The translations under genes and the position numbers were made by a program. Below the pieces are notes generated by a model. That model saw nothing but the letters and a program-made list of their open reading frames with translations, ran no database searches and was not told where the DNA came from. Shown here piece after piece: positions 1 to 11,170 of a stretch of DNA of 64,000 nt (position 1 is the stretch's first letter; each line of letters opens with the position of its first letter). The DNA comes from Triplophysa rosa (Eukaryota; Chordata; Actinopteri; Cypriniformes; Nemacheilidae): assembly GCF_024868665.1 (NCBI RefSeq), contig NC_079892.1:4377607-4441606 (forward strand). Direction: 5' to 3'.

Positions 1-992
1 TTAAACACCTCCAAGTGTGCTGAAATGATGGTCTGGATCATTTTCTTCCTGTAAACAACCTAGAAATGATCAACAAATGCTGATGTGGATGTAAATCAGA
101 GGCGTTCATAAATCTCTCATTTCTCACCTGGCTTCTCTCCCTTTGGTTCCTGGTAATTTGATGTTTGATGAATACCCTCATTCTCATCATCCTTCCTGTC
201 GCTGTGAGTGGGAAAACAATTAGTTGTGTCCGCTAATGAATCAAGACCGCCATGAATTTATTTTCATAAAGAGCAAATATGCTGTGGCAGGAGGGCAGAG
301 GGTCAGAGCCCCCACAACAGATGCTTCAGATCAATGAGCATTTTCTTAATGACCACAACAGCCTTTTGACAAGAGGAACGTCACCTTTATCTGTATTTAT
401 TTGTAGGAGATTTATCTTATTTCTTTTTTTGTATGAGAGATTTTCTTAACAATGCACATTTTATAAACAGATCATATATCATTTGAGCCTTCAGATATAG
501 ATCATTATATATTAATTTGATTATATAGCCTGAACATGTGTGGCCGCATTCATAGCCAAAATGTGTCAATAATAAAAAAGTTATGAGATAAATGTATTTG
601 GCCCCAGAAGACTCCAGCTTCTCTGAAATCTTTAGAATACAATCTGTCGTTTTTTTGAAAACATTTCATGCAGTGTCTATAACTCCTAAAGCACTAATAT
701 TTTCAAATAGCATTTGGCATCGAGTGAAGACCGGGGGGTTGGGAGTGGCCACAGACAGCTTGATCCCCGATAAAAGACATTTTGGAACAACGCCACATGT
801 GTGATTGAATCTGCAGGCGTTGCGTTTAACACTCTCAACAGGAGGGAAATCTTGCCAGCCGACACTGTGTTACGAATGCGTCAGCTAATGTTTTATTTCT
901 CGCACACCAATGTGACAGTGAGAATAAAGTTACATTTTTAAGGTGAAAGTTTAAGGACTGTTGAAGAACGCTGCGCAGCATTTTCGGCTAAG
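1..992. other. Unique AT-rich stretch without a gene
   Basis: No ORF above about 70 codons and none that looks coding. No terminal inverted repeat, tandem repeat or convincing splice pair was seen. It is ordinary vertebrate non-coding sequence as far as can be judged by eye. Confidence 0.6.
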
Positions 993-1173
993 TAAAGGCC
1001 CATTCACACCGAGAATATTACAATTATATTACCATTAATTTGAAGTCAAGTGGATTTTAAAAGCACAACCTCTTTAAATTCTTAACGCTTTTGGCATTCA
1101 TAAGCTGAAAAAATTGCTCCGGAAGCGATCCCTACAATATTATCCTCTGTATTGTAATAGTAGTAGTGTTGAC

Positions 1174-1714
1174 CAGTGGCGGCGCTAGGGGTGGGCTACG
1201 GGGGCTGAAGCCCCGAATGTTTTCAGTAAAGCCCCGAATGTTTTATTACCATGCCGTGTACGAATCATTTAGGGGCTCTTTACATATTGTATCTTTTGCG
1301 TGTCTACCCATGGCAAATGTGATAGGGTCATTCTTCTTGGAAAAAACATTTAGAGTGTAAAAACAATATCACTCTACCAGCAGCTTCTGTGGCTTAGTGA
1401 GTAAGATGCATAATCAAGTAGAATTGATGCTACATATGAGTGCAAGATCAAATCCACTTCCTCCCTCTTTCTGGGGCTTGGGAGTTTGCACTTCCTTGGG
1501 GTCTGCCGTTACTATTTGAGCGTGATTGACATGCATTAACATTTAAATAACAAACCTGAGTAAACAACCAATGTCCAGTAATGCGCAACGCTGTCGGGAA
1601 AAGACGGAGGTACGTGCCCCGTTAAAAGTTTTTGTTTCTGTATTCGAACACATACAGTATGTGGAGGTCTCTGGGCTAAGCCTCGGATATCCACTCACCT
1701 TAGAACCGCCCCTG
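1174..1714. mobile_element. Non-autonomous hAT transposon, 541 bp, with perfect 8-bp target duplication
   Basis: The element starts CAGTGGCGGCGCTAGGGG and ends ...CCGCCCCTG; the reverse complement of the right end starts CAGGGGCGGTTCTAAGG, so short imperfect inverted repeats are present. It is flanked by identical 8-bp direct repeats GTGTTGAC at 1166-1173 and 1715-1722. An 8-bp duplication plus CAG-type ends is diagnostic of the hAT superfamily. No transposase is encoded, so it would have been moved in trans. It sits inside the MITE at 993-1788 and is therefore younger than that host. Confidence 0.88.
1390..1455 (+). other. tRNA-like A-box/B-box pair inside the hAT element
   Basis: TGGCTTAGTGAG at 1390-1401 resembles the internal A box of RNA polymerase III genes (TRGCNNAGYNGG), and AGATCAAATCC at 1445-1455 resembles a B box (GGTTCRANTCC). 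The spacing of about 45 bp is tRNA-like. The sequence does not fold into an obvious full tRNA. It may be a SINE-like or tRNA-derived piece captured by the transposon, or coincidence. Confidence 0.35.
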
Positions 1715-1788
1715 GTGTTGACTTCGCTATATATTTATAATCATTTCTAAAACTGTAGTTATCATTTTTGGGTGCGAATAGGCCTTTA

Positions 1789-2632
1789 TCTTGGCATGTC
1801 ACTGCGTTCCACCGCTCATCCCAAATTTGGAAGAGCACTTAGCTTTTTTAGAACAGATAAATGATCCTGCTTAGGGCCATATAAAGGTTACATCATAAAA
1901 CAGTAGAGTAATTTTCTCAACATCCTTGTCATTCATTAGTATCTGAAATCTACAAAAGCAATTAAAGAGATACCTGCTTTGTCTTCAGATGGATCAGGAC
2001 CATTAAGAGACTTCTTATCAAAAAGTCCATCACGCCATAAAATCTTTCAGACCTCACATTAAGAAGGCAAATAAGAGCGGGGCTTTTAGTCCGCCCGTCC
2101 GCTAATTCATAGACGGGTGATCCATATATAGCATGGATTCATTTGAAGTTTGCATAACCTGCTAATTGAGTGACTCACCTGCTGTTATTATAGTAAAGAA
2201 CATAAAATGATTAGAGAAGAAATGAAAGGGAAGACATAATGAGATGAAGGTGAAATGTTCTCAAGAAGATCATTGAAAAAGGAACATGTGTAAAGAAAAG
2301 TGCCGTTTCTTTGAGAAGGTCCACCTTCTGTACCATTTTTAAAGAATGGAAGAAATCTTCTCCTATGCAAATAGAGAAACGGAGCATTATTGTATGCTTA
2401 TTTGTACAGTTTAGCTAAATAATGCAAAACGCCTCTTCCTTCTATGATTATAATAAAATGGTTTGTTTGGATGATTTGTTTAGTATTTAAATGCTCAGAA
2501 TGTTTTATTTAGAGTCCTTGTAGAGACCGTGTTTGTGTATTGGTGTTTTCTAGTCGTGTTTTATTTTGGTGGTTTTGTTGGTATTTCAATCGCTTACTTC
2601 AAGTGCTGTACATGTTTCGAGATTTAAATATA
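1789..2632. other. Unique stretch without a gene
   Basis: AT-rich sequence. A strong minus-strand donor-like site (CAG/gtgagtcac, around 2174-2180) has stops in every frame just upstream of it. No repeat or gene was recognised. Confidence 0.5.
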
Positions 2633-2816
2633 TACACTTTAGAAAAAGTTGGGTTATTCCGACCCAATGGCGGGTCAAAAATGGACAAACTCAAACGTTG
2701 GGTTTTAAATGAACCTATGCTGGATTGTTTTTGGGTCGAACATAAACCATTTGCTGGGTTAATTTAACCCAACAGTTGGGTTTGTCCATTTGTGACCCAA
2801 TGCTTTTTAGAGTGTA
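2633..2816. mobile_element. MITE of the 'GGGTTA/AACCCA' family, 184 bp
   Basis: Ends are TACACTTTAGAAAAAGTTGGG on the left and ...GCTTTTTAGAGTGTA on the right (reverse complement TACACTCTAAAAAGC). The interior is built from repeated GGGTTA/AACCCA and 'GGGTCAAAAATGGACAAAC' motifs in both orientations. TA-rich flanks (TATA on both sides) fit a TA target duplication but do not define it. Related copies occur at 7605-7752 and 47676-47902. Confidence 0.75.
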
Positions 2817-3091
2817 TATACATATAATTCAATATAATTCTAGAATTGTAATAAATAATAAATAAATACATATAGGCCTAATTAAGTTTATGTTTATGCA
2901 CAGTGCTATATTAAATATATATATGCGAAATATACTTAATAATCATATACAGTCCCCTTCAAAAAGGTCCTAATATGTACCATATATGGTGCCAATGTGT
3001 ACTTTTGAGGAAGTAAATGTACTTTTTAGGTTTTAAAGTGTACTTTTTGAAAGGCCCTGATGACAGCTTTTCCTTTTTGTTTGAGAGTTTT
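2817..3091. mobile_element. AT-rich spacer followed by a fragment of a 'GTACTTTTTGAAAG' dispersed element
   Basis: 2817-2951 is simple AT-rich DNA. From about 2952 to 3091 the sequence has serial GTAC/TGTACTTTT motifs (ATATGTACC, TGTGTACTTTTGAGG, AATGTACTTTTTAGG, GTGTACTTTTTGAAAGG) and then CCTGATGACAGCTTTTCC. This pattern is familiar from a cyprinid MITE whose right end carries '...GACAGCTTTTGTACC'. The ends here are degraded, so boundaries are approximate. Confidence 0.45.
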
Positions 3092-4685
3092 ACAGCATTG
3101 TTTAATGTACTGTAGCATCAGTACCTTCTGATCCATCAGTCTGGATGTAGGTTATGTTGCATCTCATTTAAGTTCCCGGATTTACCCTAGTTGAAAGAGA
3201 ACCCAAAATGACTGTCTTGGCCAATGCCACATGTAAAAAGACTCCATACAGTAGACATCCAATTATACAATCATAAAGACAGGCTTAGCCACATGTGTCT
3301 TGGTAATGGTGTTATTTCAAAGAACACTTTTACCCCGTCCCAAATTTCGACCAATCTGTCCTCCGTCATCCCAGCTTTGATAGCACCTTTCATACATACT
3401 TTAATGAACGGTAATGAGCCTCTCTTGTTTCTTCAACTCCTCTGCAATGTTTTACATTCCGTCTCATGAGATCAAGGCGGGTGCGGACAAACCTCGGCCC
3501 TCACGCAATAAGACGAATGCCTTACGGAGAAAGAGAAATCCAGTTATAATGGGGCACGCTTTGAGAGATAGCTGAAAAAATCCATTTGGAGGGTAGCCAC
3601 AAGATGAAACACTGTCAGGATAAGATCCGACCAGGGACCATTTTTGGCCCCGTGACCGGAGAAGGTTATTGATTATCTTTTGTAAATGATGCTGTATGTA
3701 TTTGTTAACCTGTCCTCTGCACATGCTTCGTGTGTACTGTGTGTGCGTTTCAGTGTTGTAGAAGCTTGATAATGGATGTGTGCCAAGTGATATTGAATCT
3801 GGATGCAGTGGGAGAGACAAACAGAGAGCAAATGTGAAGTGTTGCTTCTCTAGTAATGAACTGCCGGGAAGGTGATCTTATTTTTTTCCAGTTCTGTGGC
3901 TGACAGCTTGTGGAAAAGACATAAACTCCTGGTGTTTAATCCTGTTAGAGAAAAGTTGTGATGCTCCCTGTGAGTTCTGTATCAAGGTAACAACTACACA
4001 CTCACACACGCAACCAAAAACATACTACATGAATGCTGCAAAATAAACAAATAAATGACATTTTTGGGAGTTGCCTGATTGAGTCACGTATTTCTTGAAG
4101 GTTTTTCACATTAACGGAAAGGTGAGATTTTACACTCGACATCTGTCTGCAATTTGCCGACAGCACGTATGAAATGCGTCCACATCCTCATCTTCATTCT
4201 CCTTGGCGGAGGGCGCAGAATGATGACAGGGCTTGTTGTAAGGGCTGCTGTGGGGTGGAGATGGATTGGCTTGTCATCCGTCGGGGACTTGACGCCACTG
4301 ATGTTTGTCAGGTCGGGATTGGGTGGGAAGGCCACGCCTCCGGAGGGATAGAGGGATGCACTGGGGCGAGCAGAGGAGAGAAACGGATCAGAACAATCAT
4401 CTTTGGTGGACGTCGGGCCACACGCGAGAAACAGGGGCAGACAGAAATCTTTCTGAGCTCTGGCCTACAATAATGGGGGCTCACATTGGACATCGTCTTG
4501 CGTTCAGAAACATTTAGACGGAGCTGAGCGAAATAGAACTGGACACGGGTCTCAAGATGCTTTTAAAAGCTTAGATATTTTAAAATGACACTGCTGAAAA
4601 ACGTGAAACTGGTATTGGCAGATTCAAACAATAAACATAGATTTTTTTCATTGGGCTAATGTTTTGCAATAAATTAACTGTTGGT
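3092..4685. other. Unique stretch; one weak exon-like segment and a GC-rich, stop-poor patch
   Basis: At 3892-3986 a pyrimidine tract ending in CAG is followed by 95 nt open in one frame and a donor-like AAG/gtaaca, but codon use is not coding-like. At 4111-4517 the sequence is GC-rich, with overlapping short ORFs on both strands. That suggests base composition or a conserved non-coding element rather than a gene. No known protein is recognisable. Confidence 0.4.
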
Positions 4686-4914
4686 ATAAAAATAAAGATG
4701 CTTCACTTCGCAGCGATGTCACAGAAGAATCGTTTTTGGTTCCACAAAGAACTATTCAGTCAAAAGTTCATTAAAGAACCAACCTATTTGCACCTTAAAA
4801 GAACCTTTTGTGAAACAGAAAGGTTCTAAGGATGTTAAAGGTTCTTTGTGGAAACATTTAGACAAAAAAGATTCTTCTATGGCATCGTGAAGCACCTTTA
4901 TTTCTAAAAGTGTA
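4686..4914. mobile_element. MITE of the 'AAAGGTTCTTTGTGGAA' family, about 229 bp
   Basis: The left end (TAAAAATAAAGATGCTTCAC) is the inverted match of the right end (GTGAAGCACCTTTATTTCTA). The body contains repeated AAAGAACC/GGTTCTTT motifs in opposite orientations, so the whole element folds as an imperfect hairpin. There is no coding capacity. It is a typical dispersed fish MITE; the family name was not assigned. Confidence 0.75.
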
Positions 4915-6980
4915 AGCAACATTAAGACAACTTTGTTTCAGACAAAATTATATGGTAATGAAAATATTGGTTTAATAACTTTGCAAGATTTATCATATCA
5001 TACCCTTAGATTTGATCAACTTCCAAGCGTACCGTTCCTCACATCGCCCCCAAAACATGAATGTTGAACGAGTTTTGAATATTTAAGCGACGACGCTTCC
5101 ACTGAACAAAAATTCCTTAGCCATCGTCCGCATTGCTCATTAAAATGAGATTTAACAGGGATTTTCATTCTCGGTAACAAATGTATTCATGGCCGGCCCA
5201 TCAGTCATTGTCAAAAATAATCTCATTTTCCTCATGCGAGGGAGACAGGCACACGGAGCAGAGCGACAGCTTTTTCGGGCGAGAGCGAGGGCTGCTGGAT
5301 GTTGTCCACCTCCCGCCGTCTTTTCACTTCCTGTCACACAGGAATGGGCGGAAACCCACTGTTACCGCACGGCTTCAAAAAGTGTTTATGAAATTTCCAT
5401 ATTTCATTTGTTTCCCCTCCTGACACAAAAACAGGAGATATTATTTACAGAAAGACAGGGGAGAAGAAAATCGAGGTGTGCGTTGTGGAAATAAGATGAG
5501 GAATTAGCAAATGAATGCTACAGTCCCCCAATGCATGTTACCTCTGCTGGGACAATTTGTTATCTTTGGCTAAACAGCTGTGTGTTCTGTTGAACGCCTC
5601 ACGTCTACTCATCCACACACACACCTCACATTGACATACAAAGATCGTTTGGTTTATTGTCTTTCTAATCAAAAAATCGGACAAAAATCCAGCCGTTACC
5701 TGAAGCGGTTAAATCCAGGAATACTCAAATCTGAAGCCCATTTATAATATCGCAAAACGTGTTGTTTCAAGTTGCACACATCTAACCTTCAGCTATAAAC
5801 ATAAAAATGCTTAAAGTATAAGATATAGTTCACAACACGTCATATGCTGTAACCTAAGAGTTGAGAGAAAGAATTAGTCGTTCAATATTTTTTATCGCAG
5901 CATGAAATACAATAACATAAAATCTGTATTTGTTTTTAATACAGCATTAGAAAAATATAAGAATCAGTCTTCAGTATTTGACCCGTTGTTTGCAGTCGAA
6001 ATCTCATCGCAGCAGCATATCAGTATAACAATATCAAATCTTGCAAAATCAAAACCGACCACATTTAGTCATGGAGTCAATGTGAAGTAGAAAAAGATTG
6101 ACTCTCTATCACTGCCATTTCTATCAAGGTTTCGACACCACATATTATTTTCACCATGAGCGACCCCTTCACGTGAGTGTGATAAATGTAGAGGTTACGT
6201 TACATAATGGCAAGATAAATGTATATGATACGCATGCGTCTTCGTGAGCGGAATTACACGTTTATGTCCTCAGCAGGAACACAAGTGGCAGGAGAGATTA
6301 AGAGATGACAAAAGTGTGCCCACACAATGCCGAACCCCGAAGAGCTCGCAGGGGGAAGAACAACATCCGAGTCCTTTCTGAAACGCGGCTGATGTATCGA
6401 ATCCACGCTGATCAACAGAAAAGGTTGGTTTGTAGTGCACTTGAGATAAATGATACCTTAAAGGCCTTAGTACAAAAAAAGATGCAGTTGAGTGATCCAT
6501 TCCAAATTGAGCTGTAGGTGACTTTGAAGAACTCTTTCCTTTCTGGAACAAGAACACTTTTGAAAGTGTTTTTAAATAAGACGTGGAGGCTGAAGGTCAA
6601 CTTCATCTTTAAGAGCATCCTTGTGCAAAAGGTAACACTTCGTATCAAACTTATTGCCATAAAGTAATCCTTATGATTTTAACCATGACTAAATTAGTCA
6701 TTTGTATAAAAACATTTGGGCATTAAAAGTCCAAAAAACCCAATGCTTTTTAAAGGAATTTTCATTTAATTTCTCAAGGAAAGTTGTTTAAAACACAGGT
6801 CAGATATTTTGTTCATTCATGAACATTTAGGCCAGCATCGTGCACAAAGTAAATATCTGCAAGCACAACCTTGAAGGTGCCTTTCAACCTTCCCCAATGT
6901 CTGAAAGTACAACGGTGTGTTTAAAACATTGTACTCAAAAGTGATGCCTTATGGTCCCGCCTTCTTTTCTTCTATTCCAG
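4915..6980. other. Unique stretch without a recognisable gene
   Basis: Contains a moderately GC-rich tract at about 5150-5490 with overlapping open frames on both strands (up to about 100 codons), none recognisable. AT-rich sequence elsewhere. A good splice acceptor closes the stretch at 6980 (see next entry). No tandem repeat or transposon end was identified. Confidence 0.45.
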
Positions 6981-7103
6981 TATGTGTTCAAAAACAGCTT
7001 CCATGGAAGTTCAGATCTCCAGAACGCATGCTCACGTGTGTCCTCAGGGCCACTCGGAGCTTTAATGGGGCCCCGCGCTTGGATCTTTAATTAATGCGCG
7101 CAG
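6981..7103 (+). other. Candidate exon (possibly non-coding), 123 nt
   Basis: A long pyrimidine tract (CTTCTTTTCTTCTATTCCAG) ends at 6980 and a good donor, GCGCAG/gtaatag, starts at 7104. All three forward frames stay open for at least 27 codons from the acceptor, but each meets a stop before the donor, so a fully coding internal exon is excluded. It could be an untranslated or lncRNA exon, a terminal coding exon, or a chance pairing. The tract around 7030-7200 is GC-richer than its surroundings and might instead be a conserved regulatory element. Confidence 0.2.
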
Positions 7104-7604
7104 GTAATAGATGCCATCTGGGGACCCTCTTGGCAACTAATCACAGACACAGTCTTGCTCAGCGCCAGATGCGTCGTCTTCGCTCCCTCTAACCTAATTA
7201 CCCTTTCTTTTACAAACAAAGAAATGCAAATAGCATTTATCCATTATTTCCGCAAAAACATCCACTCTCCGTGTGGGTTTCAGAAACTTGGAATGTAGCA
7301 ATTACGGGGAAATCGATGCGCCTCATCCTTCCGCCGACGATCGCTTGCGATGTTGTTGGTGTAAATCTCCACAATGTGGATGAAACACTGTATCTTAAAG
7401 AATATCCTTGCTTGTAAGCACAGATCTGGGACTTTGCGACTATTAACAAAGTGCTCATACCATTTTCAAAGTGAAATGACCACCATTACGTGGTTTTCTG
7501 TTCTGAAAAAGGGGAAAGCTAAATGCTGAAAGCAAAATATGAAATTAAAATATATAAAAAATATAATGCCAATAATACATTTATATAAAAAAAGGTATTG
7601 TCCT
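7104..7604. other. Unique stretch without a gene
   Basis: The first 100 bp are GC-richer and include TTAATTAATG and GCCATCTG motifs that homeodomain and bHLH factors could bind. The rest is AT-rich. Nothing else supported. Confidence 0.4.
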
Positions 7605-7752
7605 GAACACTCTAACCCAGTGTTAGGTCAAGAAGGTACGAACCCAGCCGTTTGGTTAAATTAATACAGAGCATGGTTTATATTTGACCCCACAATGGGG
7701 GTGGGAGCATTTACAACCCAACGGTTGGGTTTGTACATTTTGTACACAAAAA
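7605..7752. mobile_element. Degraded 'GGGTTA/AACCCA' MITE copy
   Basis: Contains ACCCAGTGTTAGGTC, AACCCAGCC, TTTGACCCCACAATGGGG and AACCCAACGGTTGGGTTTGTACATTT, the same motif set as 2633-2816 and 47676-47902. Terminal repeats are eroded, so both boundaries are approximate. Confidence 0.6.
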
Positions 7753-8513
7753 AAAGAAGCTTTAGATAAAACCATTCGCCAAATGCATTGATGTCTAATG
7801 TAATTTGGATCCCAAAGCAAAACCAGTTGCGATTACTTGTTGATACTTGTGGCCATCATGGGACCAAACTGAAGTCCATACATCATTACTGTACCTCAAA
7901 TGTGATTTCTCCATAAATGAATAAATACATGTAAATACAGCTAATCTAAATAAATACATCTGAAATGAACTGTTATTGTAATACAGATTAGCTCAGTGAA
8001 TGAATAAAGCTTGTTTTCGCTTTCTGTTGGCATCGTATTTGAATTTCTTCTTTCTTTTCCTCACACAGACTCTCTGATGCCTTTTAAGATATTTCCAAAG
8101 CCCGTGATAAAGCAAATCTCCCAGAAATTCAAAGAAATTTGCTAGAGAAATAAATATTTTGATTGCCGACAATATTTGTATAATTGTTAGGCGTGAAATT
8201 GGTTTACGGAGGTGACGAATCTCAGCGGGCCTGAGATTTGTCGCGATGCTCAATGCTGACTGCACTCCCCCTCCGTTGCTTATATCCCTCCCTGATAGTT
8301 CTGTTTTAATCGAGTTTGCACGGTAAAAAGAAAACATCTTTTTTTTTAAACAAACCAGGTCTCGGGTCTTTGCATGTGAATACACACAGACGCCGTACAT
8401 ACCAACCGGCCAATAAAGCCGAGCATTGGTTTCACACTGCGTCATAATCCCCACGTTTTTTCTTCCATTCAAAATTTTATTCATTCCCTAATCTATTTCT
8501 CTCCACTCTTCAG
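7753..8513. other. Unique stretch with the longest ORF of the window on the minus strand
   Basis: A minus-strand frame is open for 163 codons (7993-8484), but its product is rich in Lys/Arg/Ile with no recognisable domain, and codon use is not biased as in fish genes. 8160-8330 looks more complex than its neighbours and may be conserved non-coding DNA. It ends in a strong plus-strand splice acceptor at 8513. Confidence 0.4.
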
Positions 8514-8566
8514 ATGAACAGCCCCGGGACCTGGAAAACATCTTGGCTCTGTGCGACACCACCAAG
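8514..8566 (+). CDS. Candidate internal coding exon, unknown gene (53 nt)
   Basis: The acceptor is textbook: a CTAAT branch-point-like motif about 24 nt upstream, then an unbroken pyrimidine tract ending TCTCCACTCTTCAG at 8513. After two bases completing a split codon, the frame reads EQPRDLENILALCDTTK, and 14 of 17 codons end in G or C, which is typical of fish coding sequence and unlike the surrounding DNA. The exon would enter after the first base of a codon and leave on a codon boundary. The weak point is the donor, AAG/gtcttt. I do not recognise the protein. If the donor is not used, the frame continues about 36 codons into less coding-like sequence. Confidence 0.3.
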
Positions 8567-10228
8567 GTCTTTAAAACCCCACACTGTTGTTCTCCATCAG
8601 GGACCAAGTCTGATCTTCAGTGCTTAAATGTGCATCACAAGTTCACGGCGAATGGCTTTGCGTCTACGTTCTCCTAGGCTGCCCTCAGATGGCATTGTTT
8701 GGAGTTCATATCCCGAGCTTCATAAGTCCTGGCAAGCTTCCTGGCGTGGCGGGTGGCTGCGACACAGACTTGGAAAGAGCCCCTTGGCAAATGTTTGCAG
8801 GCCTTGCTAGCTTTCAGCTTGCTTGTTTTTGGCGAGGTGATGCGCCGCGGCCGCATTAAACGCTTATGGAAAACTGTGACAACACCACCAGGACCGGCTC
8901 AAGTTAAAAGGATAAAAAGACACTCAGGAGCCGGGGTTCAAATGAGGAAACAATTGACTGCAAAATGGCCCCAGATTTAATGGTCCCGCAGAAAACGTGA
9001 ACATAACGACGGCCAATCGCCACGGTGGATGCTGATAAAGCCCTTGCAGTGTGAAGACATTATGGCAGAGAACATTGCTCGGGGCAAGCCTAGCCTGACG
9101 GGGATATTCTAATCTGTTCTCGGAGCGCCTATCGCCATCCCTATTAGACTGGGAACAAATGTTTGGAGACAGACATTTCTATCTGCTTGGCCAGTCAGAG
9201 GAGTGGCTCTTGCCAGAAATGGTCTTGTGTGACAAGCCGACAGCGCTATCAGTCCAGGTGTGTGTCCAAGGCAACCACAGCATGCAAACTCCAGAAACAA
9301 GCTGTCACCTGCTCAGCCAAGCAAAGAATGGCCATGGCGATGGCTAAGTGGGTATAAAGGGCAGAAAGCAAAGTCAAAGAGCTGCCTTGATGATGAATGC
9401 TATGTTCATGCTTATACATTAGTATACAATATACTATGCAAATTTTCTCTATTCTTTGAACACACAGATGAGCAATATTTACAAAGGTAGCTGGATTAAA
9501 AGCAATTTCCCATAATGTGATGCTAGTATTGTATTCTAAACATAGCCACGATTTCTGGCACATGGCAACGAACTTAAAGTTTGAACACATAACTATATCT
9601 ATTAGAAAGGCACCCACCGTCGTGATTGATCATGTTTTCACTGCCGTTTCTGCAGCAATGAATCACAAATACACTTTGAAACTAATTTAAGAGCATTTAT
9701 TGGAAAAAGGACTATGAAACGGTTGTGATTAAATTTACAAAAAGAACAGCGTAGTCATTTTGACTTTACTTGATCAAAACAGCAATTTTCATTATCACTT
9801 AGATGTCAGCTTTCATAAATGTGGTCATTTTAAACCTGTCTGTGACACATGGTTATTGCGAAGCATTTACATAGTTTTGAATCACTGACTACTCAATTCA
9901 ATAACACCTTTGAAGGTAATGAAGTTACAGCTGACCTAATTTAAGCAAGGAACACGGTCGCATATTTTGTTTAGAAACAAAAGCTTTGTTGGAAACTCAA
10001 AAAAAGAAAAGAAAACTCAACTAAGGCCACAGAAATTAGAACAATTGGTTTGTATTTTTTTTAATCAAAAAGTGCTGTTGGTGGTAGTGATCTTTTTTAA
10101 ATAATTTAAATAATTAATATTGCTTAGTCTGAAATACACATAATGAGGTTATGGACACAAAGTTCTAAGAAATGTTGTTTACTGAGTTGCCTCGCTGCTG
10201 TTTAAAAAAATGTAACTTCTATTATATT
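8567..10228. other. Unique stretch, GC-richer to 9350, then AT-rich
   Basis: 8567-9350 has several overlapping short ORFs on both strands, probably because of composition. 9350-10228 is AT-rich without repeats recognised. No gene supported. Confidence 0.4.
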
Positions 10229-10320
10229 TTGAATTTAATTTTAAAATTTAATAAATGTAATTTTAAATTAAAATTTTAAAATTTAATTAAATGAAATGTT
10301 ATTAAATTTTCACATTTAAT
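10229..10320. repeat. AT-only palindromic tract
   Basis: TTTAATTTTAAAATTTAAT and TTTTAAATTAAAATTTTAAAATT alternate, forming overlapping inverted repeats of nearly pure A/T. It could extrude a hairpin. It may be a degenerate MITE core or simple low-complexity DNA. Confidence 0.6.
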
Positions 10321-10414
10321 TTTCACTAAGATGCAATTGTACCTTTTGCTTTTATATCGCTAATGTTCACAACATAGAGTTGAAGGTTAAATGACATCAG
10401 TCAAATGACATTCA

Positions 10415-10533
10415 ATTTCCCAACATTCTTCAAAATACCTTCTTTTGTGTAAGAAAATCATACAGGTTTGAAATGACAAAAGGTTAAGGAAATGATGACA
10501 GAATTTTCATTTTTGGATGAACTAGCCCTTTAA
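10415..10533 (+). mobile_element. Right half of the dominant 'AGTTCACCC' MITE (subfamily A)
   Basis: Reads CCAACATTCTTCAAAATAC, then CTTCTTTTGTGT, CATACAGGTTTGAAATGAC, GATGACAGAATTTTCATTTT and the terminal GGATGAACTAGCCCTTTAA. This is the right arm seen complete at 59820-60111. The left arm is missing, so this is a truncated copy. Confidence 0.8.
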
Positions 10534-11170
10534 GACCTATGCAACTCTACTTGGCTGTTTTGCTCTTTGAGTGACACAGGTTTTCCACACATTTACTGGA
10601 TACAACGTAGTGTAGCAAGATTCTTACAGCACTGCTGTATTGAAGTTCCCCAACCGAAGCGCTCAAACATGAGGTTGTTTGACAGCGGACAAGTTTGGAA
10701 TACACTTCTAGTCACTTACACATTTTTACGGGCTAATGGGTGGAAATGGAAGGGTGATATTTTGAGCTAATAGCCTGAGGTCAGACTCCTCAGCGTGACA
10801 GATATACTGCAACAGTGGGACACACGGACGTTCCAGAGAAGCTCTGTGCCAAACTTTAATTATATTTGCTGACACGTAATGACAAAGTGTAGTTCAGACA
10901 TCTCCGCGGGCTCGGGGAAGATGAACCGAGAGGGAAAAATGACACTTGTGTATTTTTTATGTCTTTTACAATGTTCCCCCTCCAGCTATCCGTGAGTATC
11001 CACATGGCGCTATTTAGCATTTATGTTGTGCCAAGGTCATCATGCTTCGCTAATAGTCATTTACTGTTAGCCCGAGGCAGGAGTTTGTGTGCGGAGTGGT
11101 TCATTTACACAGTTAGATATGTTAAGCCACCTGTGTCACAGAAAACATCTTTAAAGATCATCTTACATTG
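10534..11170. other. Unique stretch without a gene
   Basis: One ORF of 105 codons (10959-11276) runs into the following transposon and shows no recognisable domain. Nothing else supported. Confidence 0.45.

Larger units (their letters stand above)
993..1788. mobile_element. MITE with TAAAGGCC...GGCCTTTA ends, split by a hAT insertion
   Basis: The left end begins TAAAGGCCCATTCACACC and the right end reads GGGTGCGAATAGGCCTTTA, whose reverse complement is TAAAGGCCTATTCGCACCC, so the ends form inverted repeats. After removing the inner hAT (1174-1714) and one copy of its 8-bp duplication, the host is only about 250 bp and has no coding capacity, which fits a MITE. Similar 'AAAGGCCCATTCACACC' ends are common in cyprinid genomes (recollection, not a search). 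The host's own target duplication is unclear. Confidence 0.75.

Noticed and set aside
7993..8484. Longest ORF of the window (163 codons, minus)
   Set aside because: No recognisable domain, no coding-type codon bias, no splice or start context, and vertebrate genes are rarely single ORFs of this kind. Expected by chance in 64 kb of six-frame sequence.
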